Both the position numbers and the translations under genes were made by a program. Shown piece after piece: positions 51,349-60,332 of a stretch of 64,000 nucleotides of DNA (its first letter is position 1; each line of letters opens with the position of its first letter). Origin of the DNA: Chloroflexota bacterium. Lineage in GTDB: Bacteria; Chloroflexota; Anaerolineae; Anaerolineales; Anaerolineaceae. The notes under the pieces are model-generated. The model was not told the origin of the DNA, searched no databases, and saw nothing but the letters and a program-made list of their open reading frames with translations. The DNA is taken from contig JAMCRR010000197.1 in assembly GCA_023381565.1 (NCBI GenBank), forward strand, positions 82,811 to 146,810, in the 5' to 3' direction.

Positions 51349-52764
51349 ATGGCTTTATTGATCAAATCTGGAACGATTATTACTGCCAGCGAGACATTTA
51401 CCGGCGATATTCTTGTAGAAGGGGAAAAGATCTCTTCGGTAGGCGCCAATCTGCATGTCGATGGGGTTGAGGTGATCGATGCTGCGGGGAAGCTTGTCCT
51501 TCCGGGAGGGATCGACCCGCATGTCCACCTGGATTTGCCGATGGCGGGGACTGTCTCGTCCGACGACCATTATACCGGGACAAAAGCGGCAGCCTTTGGA
51601 GGAACCACCACTGTTTTAGATTTTGTTAGCCAGGATACCTCTCCGTTAACCGCGAACGTCGGCGCGTGGCGGTTAAAGGCGGAGAAGGCTGCTATAGATT
51701 ATGCGGCGCACATGAATATTACCCGGTTGGATCAGAAGGTCGCCGGGGAGATCCCCGATCTGGTGGAAGAAGGGATCACCAGCTTGAAAGTTTTCACGGC
51801 CTACAATGGGCGCTTGCGGCTGCAAGATGGTGAAATCTTTCGAGTTTTGCGCATAGCCAGAGAGCGCGGGATGATCACTATGTTGCACGCTGAAAATGGA
51901 GACGTGATCGACCTGCTGGTTGCCGAAGCGCTTGTTTCCGGGCACACCACGCCCGAGTGGCACGCGCGAACTCGCCCGGCTTGGGGCGCGGTGGAAGCTG
52001 TCTTAAGAGCCTCTGCTCTGGCGGCACAGGCCGAGGCGCCTCTCTATATCGTGCACATGAATGTGGCCGGTGAAGTAGACCAGCTCCGGTATGCACGCGA
52101 GCGCGGCGTAAAGGTCATGGGCGAAACCTGCCCTCAATATCTGTTTTTCTCCATCGAACACCTTCGCCGCTCTGACGGGGCGAAATGGTTGTGCTCGCCG
52201 CCGATGCGAACGCCGGAGGATAACGACCGTCTTTGGAAAGGCCTGGCCGACGGCACGATCCAGACCATTGGTACCGACCATTGCCCCTTCTTTTTCGATG
52301 GGACAAAACCGATTACCTACGAGGGTACATCCATCGCTATCCCTGGGAAGGAACTGGGCAAAGACGATTTCTCCAAAGTCCCCAACGGCTTGCCCGGGGT
52401 GGGCGACCGCCTGCCGGTAATGTGGACATATGGTGTGCGCGCCGGGCACATCACTCCTAACCAGTTTGTGGCTCTAACCAGTACCAATCCGGCCAAGATC
52501 TTCGGTCTGTATCCTCGTAAAGGGAGCCTGCTTCCGGGAGCCGATGCGGATATCGTAATCTGGGATCCGGAACGGCGCCTGACCTATGGTATTGCTTATG
52601 CCAAGCACCGCACCGATTACAACCTGTATGAGGGTTGGGAGTTGGTCGGTTATCCTGACAAGGTGTTTCTGCGTGGGAACCTGATTGTGGACGGCGACCG
52701 TTGGGTAGGCCGTTCGGGTATGGGGCGCTTTATCCCCTGCCAACCCGGGGCGCCCGCTCTCTAA
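51349..52764 (+). CDS. Dihydropyrimidinase/D-hydantoinase-like cyclic amidohydrolase
   Basis: 471 residues, the usual length. It has the metal motif DPHVHLDLPM (about residues 57-66), the carboxylated lysine in SLKVFTAYNG (about 146), VHMNVAGE with its metal His near 232, and TIGTDHCPF (about 305). The family opens six- or five-membered cyclic ureides: dihydrouracil, hydantoins and, in relatives, allantoin. In this island it could act on dihydropyrimidines or on a hydantoin such as allantoin. It shares the operon with the preceding hypothetical gene. Confidence 0.9.
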   Translation: MALLIKSGTIITASETFTGDILVEGEKISSVGANLHVDGVEVIDAAGKLVLPGGIDPHVHLDLPMAGTVSSDDHYTGTKAAAFGGTTTVLDFVSQDTSPLTANVGAWRLKAEKAAIDYAAHMNITRLDQKVAGEIPDLVEEGITSLKVFTAYNGRLRLQDGEIFRVLRIARERGMITMLHAENGDVIDLLVAEALVSGHTTPEWHARTRPAWGAVEAVLRASALAAQAEAPLYIVHMNVAGEVDQLRYARERGVKVMGETCPQYLFFSIEHLRRSDGAKWLCSPPMRTPEDNDRLWKGLADGTIQTIGTDHCPFFFDGTKPITYEGTSIAIPGKELGKDDFSKVPNGLPGVGDRLPVMWTYGVRAGHITPNQFVALTSTNPAKIFGLYPRKGSLLPGADADIVIWDPERRLTYGIAYAKHRTDYNLYEGWELVGYPDKVFLRGNLIVDGDRWVGRSGMGRFIPCQPGAPAL

Positions 52765-52801
52765 CCCTGTCCTTTGTATTTTTTCCCTTCAGGCATTTTT
52801 C

Positions 52802-54412
52802 ATGCTGGTTTTGCTGCCGGTAGCATTCCTGATCGTTTCGGCTCTGGCGATCCTGATCATCCACTGGCTTCGACCCGAGTTTATCGGCTCCTGGCTGATT
52901 GCAGCCGTTGGGGCTTTCTTGAGTTGGGCAGTGATCCTGTTTCTACGCTTCCGGCTGCCGCAGCAGATTTCGCTGGCCGTCTGGCAGCCGGTTGAATTAT
53001 TTACTTCCTCGCCGGCGCTGGTGTTCGACCGGGTGTCCTGGTTATATGCCTTAAGCGTTGCCACTCTGGCCTTTGCCGTGATTCTGACCGCCACCGCGCG
53101 GGGGCAGTACCAGACCAATGTCTCTGCCTGGGCAGGGAGTCTGATCCTGGGCGGTTTGGGATTGCTGGCCGTTCTGGCAGCAAACCCATTAACCCTCGTC
53201 ATCACCTGGGCTGCCCTGGACCTGGCAGAGCTTGCCATCATGTTGGGCAGCGTTGAAGGTGAGGAATTGGGCCAGAGGACGGTGTTGGCGTTTGCCGCCA
53301 GAGTAACCGGAATCTTTTTTATCCTTTGGGCAATCATCAGCAGCCGCGCCCAGGGTGTTAACCTGGAGTTTTCATCGGTCCCCAGCGGGGTCGGGTTTTT
53401 CATTTTGCTGGGAGCTGGTTTGCGGCTGGGTGTGCTGCCGCTGCACCTCCCGTTTCCTGCAGAGCCGCGCATGCGGCGAGGCCTGGGGAATATCCTCCGC
53501 CTTATCCCGGCCGCCTCCAGTCTGGTGATCCTGGCGCGCTTGCCCGAGGCGGTTGTCCCGCAGGCATGGATGCCATACGTGATGGTTCTGCTGGTTTTCA
53601 CCGCAGTCTACGGAGCAGCCATGTGGGCGCTGGCTACCGATGAGCTCAACGGCCGCCCATATTGGATCATCAGCCTGGCGGCCCTGGCGCTTATCTGTGT
53701 GGTGCGTGGCGACCCGGGCGCCTCTGCTGCCTGGGGCACGGCTTTACTGCTCTCAGGAGGACTGCTCTTCCTCTATTCTGCGCGCGACCGTCGATTGGGT
53801 GTGATCTGGCTGCTCGGTGTGTGGGGGTTTTCCGGCATTCCCTTCTCCCCGGTCGCTAATGGGTGGAGGGGCTTGTGGGCGGTGCCGTTCTCGGGATTGA
53901 ATCTCGTTTTTCTGGTTGTATTACCCCTCTTGCTTTTCGGTTATATCAAGCATGCTTTGCTTCCCGGGGATCCGCTGTTTGCCATGGAACGCTGGATCCA
54001 GACGATCTACCCGCTGGGATTGCTGGTCCTCCCGGTTACACACCTAGCGATTGCTGTGTCGAATTGGTCGCGCCAGGTTGACCCTGGCATCTGGTGGGCA
54101 GGCGGCGTCCTATCCAGCCTCCTTACGGTGGCCACTTTATGGGTTTGGCGCATGCCCGACTCGCGAGTCCAGCGTATTTTATCCGACCCCTCACGCAAGC
54201 TGCTTGAACCGGTATTCTTACCAATCTTGAATTGGATTACTGCTTTCCTCGGATTGGAGTGGCTTTACCGCTGGTTATGGGCAATTTTCAGATTGGTTGG
54301 GAAGCTGGTGTCGGTGATTACCATGGTGATCGAAGGGGATGGCGGCGTTTTGTGGGCATTGGTATTCCTGGCGCTGTTGATCTCGCTTATCAGGGTCGGA
54401 GCAAACCCATGA
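52802..54412 (+). CDS. Complex-I-like membrane antiporter subunit (divergent)
   Basis: 536 residues with about 14 hydrophobic helices. Parts such as LVFDRVSWLYALSVATLAFA and GLRLGVLPLHLPFPAEP follow the pattern of NuoL/NuoM/MrpA-type proton translocators (PF00361), but the sequence is divergent; the usual TM7 Lys and TM5 Glu cannot be assigned by eye. It overlaps the next gene by four bases. No NADH dehydrogenase or hydrogenase catalytic subunit is near. Confidence 0.68.
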   Translation: MLVLLPVAFLIVSALAILIIHWLRPEFIGSWLIAAVGAFLSWAVILFLRFRLPQQISLAVWQPVELFTSSPALVFDRVSWLYALSVATLAFAVILTATARGQYQTNVSAWAGSLILGGLGLLAVLAANPLTLVITWAALDLAELAIMLGSVEGEELGQRTVLAFAARVTGIFFILWAIISSRAQGVNLEFSSVPSGVGFFILLGAGLRLGVLPLHLPFPAEPRMRRGLGNILRLIPAASSLVILARLPEAVVPQAWMPYVMVLLVFTAVYGAAMWALATDELNGRPYWIISLAALALICVVRGDPGASAAWGTALLLSGGLLFLYSARDRRLGVIWLLGVWGFSGIPFSPVANGWRGLWAVPFSGLNLVFLVVLPLLLFGYIKHALLPGDPLFAMERWIQTIYPLGLLVLPVTHLAIAVSNWSRQVDPGIWWAGGVLSSLLTVATLWVWRMPDSRVQRILSDPSRKLLEPVFLPILNWITAFLGLEWLYRWLWAIFRLVGKLVSVITMVIEGDGGVLWALVFLALLISLIRVGANP

Positions 54413-54999
54413 ACGCCACTTTACAGGCTTACCTGGTTATCGCCCTCCTCGCCTTATCCTCCCTCGTGATCGTCATTAACCTGGATTGGCGTGTCAATAT
54501 CTTTGCGCTAGCCGCTCAATACGTGGGAGTGTTCCTTTTGGTGGCGGGGGAATGGCCGACCGGGATGGCGCTGACGAAACTGGCCGTCGGTTGGATGGCT
54601 GCAGCGGTGCTGATGATCACTCGCATAGCGCAGAAGGAGGAACCTCGTGAGACTTCGTGGCCGTCGGGCAGAGTGTTCCGCTTATTGGCCGCCGGATTGG
54701 TGCTGCTGACCGTGTGGTCGGCTTCAGCTGTGGTCGCAGAATGGTTACCTAATCTGGCGCTCTTCCAGATCCAGGCAGGCCTGATATTGATCGGCATGGG
54801 CTTGCTGCAGCTAGGGTTGACCGCCCAGCCGCTGCGGGTCACCATCGGGCTCCTAACCTTGATGGCCGGGTTTGAGATCATCTATGCGGCGGTAGAGATT
54901 TCATTGCTGGTGGCAGGACTGCTGGCGGGTGTGAATCTGGGATTGGCATTTTTCGGGGCTTATCTGATTACGGCTCCTTCACAGGAGGAGCACCAGTGA
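54409..54999 (+). CDS. Small multi-spanning membrane subunit, HyfE/NuoK-like position
   Basis: 196 residues from ATG 54409, overlapping the previous stop (ATGA). It has about six hydrophobic helices and few charged residues. The size and position between two antiporter-like subunits recall HyfE of hydrogenase-4 (about 215 residues), but no motif confirms it. An upstream in-frame start at 54232 lies inside the previous gene and is unlikely. Overlaps at both ends imply translational coupling. Confidence 0.6.
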   Translation: MNATLQAYLVIALLALSSLVIVINLDWRVNIFALAAQYVGVFLLVAGEWPTGMALTKLAVGWMAAAVLMITRIAQKEEPRETSWPSGRVFRLLAAGLVLLTVWSASAVVAEWLPNLALFQIQAGLILIGMGLLQLGLTAQPLRVTIGLLTLMAGFEIIYAAVEISLLVAGLLAGVNLGLAFFGAYLITAPSQEEHQ

Positions 55000-56393
55000 G
55001 CGCTCCCATTCTTTGGATCTTCGCACCACTGGCTGCCGGGTTGGCGATGTTATCCATTCCCAGGCGAACGCATTTAAAGGCTGTCCTCGGGACGGGCATA
55101 TTGGTTTTGCTGGCCTGGGCGACCTGGATCCTCCCTACCGTAGACACAGTTTCAATAGGATCGTTATCCATAGGTATTTCCGATACGTTGAATATTCTGG
55201 GGAGGAAGTTTATCCTGTCCGCCGGTGATCGGGGTTTGGTCATCTTGATTGATCTCATCACGGCTTTCTGGTTTACCGGGACCCTGGCGGTAAAAGTCAA
55301 CCGCATGTTTATTCCGCTCGGGCTTGGAATCGTGTCCGCCGAAGTGGCCGCTTTGATGGTCGACCCATTCTTATACGCGGCTCTGCTCATCGAGCTGGCA
55401 GTGCTCATAGCAATCCCGATCCTGGCTCCAATGGGAAAACCAATCGGACGCGGGGTGATACGCTTCCTGATCTTCCAGACTCTGGCGCTCCCTTTCATCT
55501 TATTTACCGGTTGGATGCTCACCGGTGTTGAAGCGGGTACGGCTGATCCAGCGCTGATCCTGCGAGCAGGCACTTTGTTGGGGCTGGGGTTTGCTTTCCT
55601 GCTGGCGATCTTCCCGTTTCACACGTGGATTCCTCTGGTGGCTGAGGAGAACCATCCTTACGAGGCGGGGTTTGTCTTCATGATGCAGTCGACGGTTGTC
55701 CTTCTCTTTGGGGTTAATCTGATGAGCCGGTATTCCTGGCTGAACTCCTCAGCGGATGTGTATGCTATTCTGCGTCTGGTAGGTGCCTTGATGGTGGTGA
55801 TTGGCGGGCTATCGGCGGCTTTCGAGAATCATCTCGGACGGATGATGGGATATGCTGTAATCGCAGAGACAGGTTTCTCCCTCCTGGCTGCAAGTTTGGG
55901 GACCCAGAGCGGAACGGAAATATTCAGCCTGTTATTTCTTCCACGAGTTCTCGGTTTTGGCGTCTGGGCTATAACGCTTTCAATCTTACGCAGCCTGGTA
56001 GGGTCGCTCCACTTCAGCACGATCCAGGGAGCGGGGAGGAAATACCCATTGGTGGTCGTCGGGTTGGTCTTGGCACAACTTTCCATCGTGGGATTGCCCC
56101 TGCTGGCGGGTTTTCCGGTTAAGCTGGCGCTTTTCGAAGCGTTGGCTAGCCAATCTTCTCAAGCAGCATTGTGGCCCCTGCTGGGGAGCGCTTTTTTGCT
56201 GACGGGTGTGCTTCATTCCCTGGGTGTGCTCACGATCGGAAAGCAGCGGAAGTTCGCAGCAGGGGTTTCTCGGATGCAATACCTGCTGCTTGGAGCGGGA
56301 GGGCTTGCTTTGCTAGTTATTGGGATCCAGCCGCAAACCGTGTATCCGGCTTTGAATATCCTGCTTTCTTCGATAGGTCAATTGGCGCATTAA
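54996..56393 (+). CDS. NuoN/HyfF-like membrane antiporter subunit
   Basis: 465 residues from GTG 54996 (overlapping TGA). About 13 hydrophobic helices. FPFHTWIPLVAEENHPYEAGFVFMM (about residues 207-225, shortened) is the conserved TM7 region of NuoM/NuoN and HyfF proteins, which normally reads FPFHxWLPxA. MGYAVIAETGFSLLA and AQLSIVGLPLLAGFPVKL also match. It is the clearest of the three subunits. Proton or Na+ translocation is the expected role. Confidence 0.8.
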   Translation: MSAPILWIFAPLAAGLAMLSIPRRTHLKAVLGTGILVLLAWATWILPTVDTVSIGSLSIGISDTLNILGRKFILSAGDRGLVILIDLITAFWFTGTLAVKVNRMFIPLGLGIVSAEVAALMVDPFLYAALLIELAVLIAIPILAPMGKPIGRGVIRFLIFQTLALPFILFTGWMLTGVEAGTADPALILRAGTLLGLGFAFLLAIFPFHTWIPLVAEENHPYEAGFVFMMQSTVVLLFGVNLMSRYSWLNSSADVYAILRLVGALMVVIGGLSAAFENHLGRMMGYAVIAETGFSLLAASLGTQSGTEIFSLLFLPRVLGFGVWAITLSILRSLVGSLHFSTIQGAGRKYPLVVVGLVLAQLSIVGLPLLAGFPVKLALFEALASQSSQAALWPLLGSAFLLTGVLHSLGVLTIGKQRKFAAGVSRMQYLLLGAGGLALLVIGIQPQTVYPALNILLSSIGQLAH

Positions 56394-56480
56394 ATACTGA
56401 AGCTGTCGCGAGAGCGAATGGTATAATTTTATTAACGTTGCTCTGAAATTTCCCCGCTTAGACGTAAAGGATAAAAACCC

Positions 56481-57659
56481 ATGGACCAGGAACAATTGAT
56501 CAAACGTCTGGAATGGCTGGACGATGAACACCGCAAGGATAAGACGATTTTATCCACCCTGGAAAAACGCCTCGAGGCCCTGGAAGGCGGCATTCCGGCG
56601 CTCAATGCGCAGTTTAAAGAGCTTAGCGGCGAGCTGGCGCGATTGACTGCCGTCCAGACCAGGATCGATCAGCTCGAGGCTTCTGTGGGCCAGGTCCGCA
56701 TCGATTTAACACGTAATCTGGAAGCTGTCGAAAAAATGCGCCTCGACCACGAGCGGGAAACTGAGAAGATCAAACGTGCCAGCCGGAATTCTTTCAATAA
56801 AGCCATCGGGGAAATCAGGAAAGGGTTGGACCAGATCCCGGAGTTGAAGAAGACCCTGCAGGCACGCGTGGAGGAAGAATTCCGGCTGGCACGTTTGATC
56901 GAGGAGGTCGAAAAAAGGATTGTCGAATCTCGCCGAGATGACGAGGAATATAAGCGGGCTCAGCGCATCCTCGAGGAAGGGCGCCGGCAGGATAACAAAC
57001 GTTTGACCGACATGGTAGGGGAGGTAGCCGCTTTACGCAAGCGGATCGACGAGCAGCGGGGGAAGGTGGATCTTACGGCCGACCAGTTCCGGAAAATCGA
57101 AGCGCGCCTTGGCGAGCTTACCTCCGGCGAAATCGAACGGCGCCAGGCGCAGGCAGCCTTCGTCGAAAAACAAACCCTGCTCCAGGTTGAACGCGAACGG
57201 ACCTGGAAGGAATGGCTGGTGCGTTTCGAATCGGTGGAAAAACAGGCTGCAAACCTGGATACACAGCTCTTGAACCTGGATGCCATCAACCGTTCCGTGA
57301 AGAAATCTCAGGAAGGGCTGGATGAAGTCACACAAAGGATTGAGAGGCGCATCAATGAGATCACAGAGGTGCAACGGTTAACCGATGACCGTTTCAGGCA
57401 GGATTGGACTGCTTTCAAGGCAGATGACCAGAAACGGTGGACGAATTACACGATCTCTCAAGAAGAACAGCAGCGCGAGTTTAACCGGCAATTCGATAAG
57501 ATAACCGAGAGGTTCAGCAACCTGGAAGATCTAACCCACGATTTGCAGGATATGCTGCGTCAGATCAATGAAGAGTCAGAGAAGAGACTGCAGGGCTTAT
57601 TAACGCTCTCTCACGAGTGGATGGCAGCGTATGAGCGTACGTTCAGCCAATCGGGTTAA
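56481..57659 (+). CDS. Long coiled-coil protein of unknown function
   Basis: 392 residues, almost wholly charged helix with heptad-like Leu/Ile spacing over about residues 5-380. No signal peptide or membrane helix. It carries many Glu, Arg, Lys and Gln residues and very few Gly or Pro residues, as in SMC-like or cytoskeletal coiled coils. TATAAT near 56421 may be its promoter. It lies 14 bases before selB, so the two may be cotranscribed. I do not recognise a family. Confidence 0.75.
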   Translation: MDQEQLIKRLEWLDDEHRKDKTILSTLEKRLEALEGGIPALNAQFKELSGELARLTAVQTRIDQLEASVGQVRIDLTRNLEAVEKMRLDHERETEKIKRASRNSFNKAIGEIRKGLDQIPELKKTLQARVEEEFRLARLIEEVEKRIVESRRDDEEYKRAQRILEEGRRQDNKRLTDMVGEVAALRKRIDEQRGKVDLTADQFRKIEARLGELTSGEIERRQAQAAFVEKQTLLQVERERTWKEWLVRFESVEKQAANLDTQLLNLDAINRSVKKSQEGLDEVTQRIERRINEITEVQRLTDDRFRQDWTAFKADDQKRWTNYTISQEEQQREFNRQFDKITERFSNLEDLTHDLQDMLRQINEESEKRLQGLLTLSHEWMAAYERTFSQSG

Positions 57660-57673
57660 GCGTAAGAGGTAAA

Positions 57674-59581
57674 ATGCGTGTAATCGGCACCGCCGGGCAT
57701 GTGGATCACGGTAAATCCACCCTGGTTGCAGCACTGACCGGAACTCACCCCGACCGCCTGAAGGAAGAGCGCGACCGGGAGATGACAATCGACCTGGGGT
57801 TCGCCTGGCTGCAGATCCCAAATGGTGAGACGATCGGGATTATAGACGTTCCCGGGCATCGCGATTTCATCGAAAATATGTTGGCGGGTGTAGGGGGGAT
57901 CGATGCAGCGCTGTTCGTGGTAGCTGCAGACGAAGGCGTTATGCCCCAGACACGCGAACACCTGGCGATCCTCGATATTCTGCAGATTCCAGGCGGCGTG
58001 ATCGCCCTGACCAAGATCGATCTGATCGAGGACCCGGAGTGGCTGGAGCTGGTCGAAAGTGATCTGCGCACTGCCGTCCAGGGGACAGTCCTGGAAGGCG
58101 CCCCGCTTATCCGGGTATCGGCCCGCACGCGAGTGGGACTGGCAGAGCTTGTCGATGTGCTTGCGGCGAACCTGGCACAAACCCCAGAGCGTCCTGACCT
58201 GGGCCGGCCGCGGCTCCCGGTTGACCGCGTTTTTTCCATGCCGGGTTTTGGGACCGTGGTTACCGGAACACTCTCCGACGGCAAATTCCAGGTCGGCGAA
58301 GAGGTGGAGGTTTTACCTTCTGGGCTAAAGGGACGTATCCGAGGCCTTCAAACACACAATCAGAAGGAAGAAACCGCTTTGCCCGGCAGCCGGACGGCGA
58401 TCAACATCTCTGGCATCGATGCGTCTGCGATCCGGCGCGGCGAGGTGGTGGCGCATCCGGGTAAATATATTCCCACGCGCCGCCTGGACGTGCAATTCCG
58501 CCTGCTGCCTGATGCATCTGGCCCACTCAAGCACAGCAGTGAGGTGAAATTGTTCATTGGCGCCACCGAGGTCTTGGGGAGAGTACGCACGTTAGGGCTG
58601 GAAGAGATAAAACCCGGCGGAACGGGCTGGCTGCAGCTTGAGTTGCGCGAGCCGGTGATCGCGCTACGAGGGGACCGGTATATCCTGCGCAGGCCGTCTC
58701 CCGGGGAAACGCTAGGCGGCGGGCTCGTGGTGAATCCCCACCCGGACGAGCGCCACAAACGCTTCGACGATGAGGTCTTGCGCCAGCTCAATGCGTATCT
58801 TGAGGGCTCACCCGATGAAATCCTATTGCAGGTGAGCGAAGCTCTAGGACCGGCCTCCGTCCGAGATGTGATCCAAAAAAGCCGGCTCGAGGAGAAATCG
58901 GCCGATGCGGCTTTGCAGGAATTAATTGGGCGAGGGTTTATCTTGCTCATCAAAGAGGAAATGGCTGGTGCTGAGAAGGAGAGATTGATCATTTCCCTCT
59001 CGCGATGGAAGGCAGCAGTAGATCTGATCGACGCAGAGCTGAGAGCTTACCATGTCGCCTACCCACTGCGCAAGGGAATGCCGCGCGAAGAGCTCAAAAG
59101 CCGGATGAAGTTGGCCGGCCGGGTGTTCAATGCCATTCTTGAGCTGGCGAAGCACGAAGGGCTTCTCGTTGAGAATGGTGTTTTTATCCGGCTACCGGAA
59201 CACGAAATCAGGCTTTCTGCTCGCCAGCAGGAGCAGGTTGACAGGTTGATGGCTCGATTTAGGCAGGATCCTTTCTCGCCTCCGACCGTAAAGGAATGCC
59301 AGGCTGAGGTAGGGGAGGAGGTGTTCAATGCTCTGATCGAGACCAACCGGCTGATGCAGGTTTCACCCGATGTGGTCTACCTGCGTGACGATTATGACCG
59401 GTTGATCGCAGAGGTCCGCAAGCATTTCGAGCAGAACGCTACACTGACCGTAGCCGAGTTCCGTGACAAATTCCACACCAGCCGCCGGTATGCCCTGGCG
59501 TTCCTGGAGCACGCCGATGCCACAGGGTTAACGGTGAGGGAGGGAGACCTGCGCCGCCTGCGCAAATCACCCCTCGGCTGA
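57674..59581 (+). CDS. selB: Selenocysteine-specific elongation factor
   Basis: 635 residues, normal for bacterial SelB. The GTPase domain has GTAGHVDHGKSTLVAALTG (residues 4-22), DVPGHRDFIENML (about 58-70) and TKIDL. EF-Tu-like domains 2 and 3 follow, and the C-terminal winged-helix repeats (about 370-635) would bind the SECIS hairpin. It delivers selenocysteyl-tRNA at in-frame UGA codons. No selA, selD or tRNA-Sec gene is in the window, and I saw no gene here broken by a single UGA. Confidence 0.96.
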   Translation: MRVIGTAGHVDHGKSTLVAALTGTHPDRLKEERDREMTIDLGFAWLQIPNGETIGIIDVPGHRDFIENMLAGVGGIDAALFVVAADEGVMPQTREHLAILDILQIPGGVIALTKIDLIEDPEWLELVESDLRTAVQGTVLEGAPLIRVSARTRVGLAELVDVLAANLAQTPERPDLGRPRLPVDRVFSMPGFGTVVTGTLSDGKFQVGEEVEVLPSGLKGRIRGLQTHNQKEETALPGSRTAINISGIDASAIRRGEVVAHPGKYIPTRRLDVQFRLLPDASGPLKHSSEVKLFIGATEVLGRVRTLGLEEIKPGGTGWLQLELREPVIALRGDRYILRRPSPGETLGGGLVVNPHPDERHKRFDDEVLRQLNAYLEGSPDEILLQVSEALGPASVRDVIQKSRLEEKSADAALQELIGRGFILLIKEEMAGAEKERLIISLSRWKAAVDLIDAELRAYHVAYPLRKGMPREELKSRMKLAGRVFNAILELAKHEGLLVENGVFIRLPEHEIRLSARQQEQVDRLMARFRQDPFSPPTVKECQAEVGEEVFNALIETNRLMQVSPDVVYLRDDYDRLIAEVRKHFEQNATLTVAEFRDKFHTSRRYALAFLEHADATGLTVREGDLRRLRKSPLG

Positions 59582-59595
59582 ATGATCGATTCTCA

Positions 59596-59624
59596 TTGAC
59601 AAGGCATCCCCCTTCCGGTATAAT
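59596..59624 (+). promoter_or_regulatory. Consensus promoter for the rplU-rpmA-rpmE genes
   Basis: TTGACA (59596-59601) and TATAAT (59619-59624) both match consensus, with the ideal 17-base spacing. Transcription would start near 59631, which is the best promoter seen in the window and fits ribosomal protein genes. Confidence 0.88.
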
Positions 59625-59636
59625 ATCACCACCTTG

Positions 59637-59674
59637 CCCCGGCAGGAAATGCTGGGGTATCTATATGTATCCCC
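59637..59674 (+). promoter_or_regulatory. L21 leader with two mutually exclusive hairpins
   Basis: CCCCGGCA (59637-59644) pairs with TGCTGGGG (59650-59657) around GGAAA. The same GGGG can instead pair with CCCC at 59671-59674. Alternative pairing in a leader before rplU suggests autoregulation by L21, as known for L21 leaders in some bacteria. Confidence 0.6.
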
Positions 59675-59738
59675 AACTTCCCCGAGATCCGGCGCGACGG
59701 GCGCGGGAAAACCGGCGAAGTGAAGATTGGAGAAAAGA

Positions 59739-60059
59739 ATGAAGTACGCAATTATTGAAAGCGGCGGAAAGCAGTACAAAGCCGTTGAAGGCAGCCAGAT
59801 TGAAGTAGACCTGCTGCAGCTCCAGCCGGGAGAATCCTGTGTTCTGGATCAGGTCCTCCTGGTAGTGGATGATGAAGCGGTATCGGTGGGCGCTCCAACG
59901 GTAAAAGGCGCCCATGTGCAGGCGACCGTCGTGGGTCATACCAAAGGGCCAAAGATCGTCGTGTTCAAGTACCGCCCCAAGAAACATTATCGTGTCAAGA
60001 CTGGTCACCGGCAGCAATATACTCGCCTGCAGGTGGAATCGATTTCTCTGGAGAAGTAG
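59739..60059 (+). CDS. rplU: 50S ribosomal protein L21
   Basis: 106 residues from ATG 59739, with GGAGAAAAG just upstream. The start [17 protein letters not shown] and the end [14 protein letters not shown] are hallmarks of bacterial L21. It binds 23S rRNA in the large subunit. It is followed after two bases by rpmA, the conserved bacterial order. Confidence 0.98.
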   Translation: MKYAIIESGGKQYKAVEGSQIEVDLLQLQPGESCVLDQVLLVVDDEAVSVGAPTVKGAHVQATVVGHTKGPKIVVFKYRPKKHYRVKTGHRQQYTRLQVESISLEK

Positions 60060-60061
60060 CC

Positions 60062-60325
60062 ATGGCTCATAAAAAAGGTGGTGGTTCCACACGCAACGGC
60101 CGCGACAGCAATTCCCAACGTCTCGGCGTAAAGAAATATGCAGGTCAGGCTGTGCTTTCGGGTAATATCCTGGTTCGCCAGCGTGGCACTCACATTAAGC
60201 CCGGCAAGAATGTTGATATCGGGAAAGACGACACCCTGTTTGCCACTGCGGAGGGCGTAGTGATGTTTGAAACCCTCCCCGACGGCCGCAAACGGGTGAA
60301 CGTGCTGCCCGCCGAATCGGAATGA
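60062..60325 (+). CDS. rpmA: 50S ribosomal protein L27
   Basis: 87 residues, [16 protein letters not shown] at the start with no N-terminal extension needing cleavage, then [15 protein letters not shown]. Its N-terminal tail reaches the peptidyl transferase centre. It lies directly after rplU and seven bases before rpmE. Confidence 0.98.
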   Translation: MAHKKGGGSTRNGRDSNSQRLGVKKYAGQAVLSGNILVRQRGTHIKPGKNVDIGKDDTLFATAEGVVMFETLPDGRKRVNVLPAESE

Positions 60326-60332
60326 GGTTATT

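Noticed and set aside
51349-52764. Allantoinase
   Set aside because: Length and motifs fit dihydropyrimidinase/hydantoinase better, though activity on allantoin cannot be ruled out.
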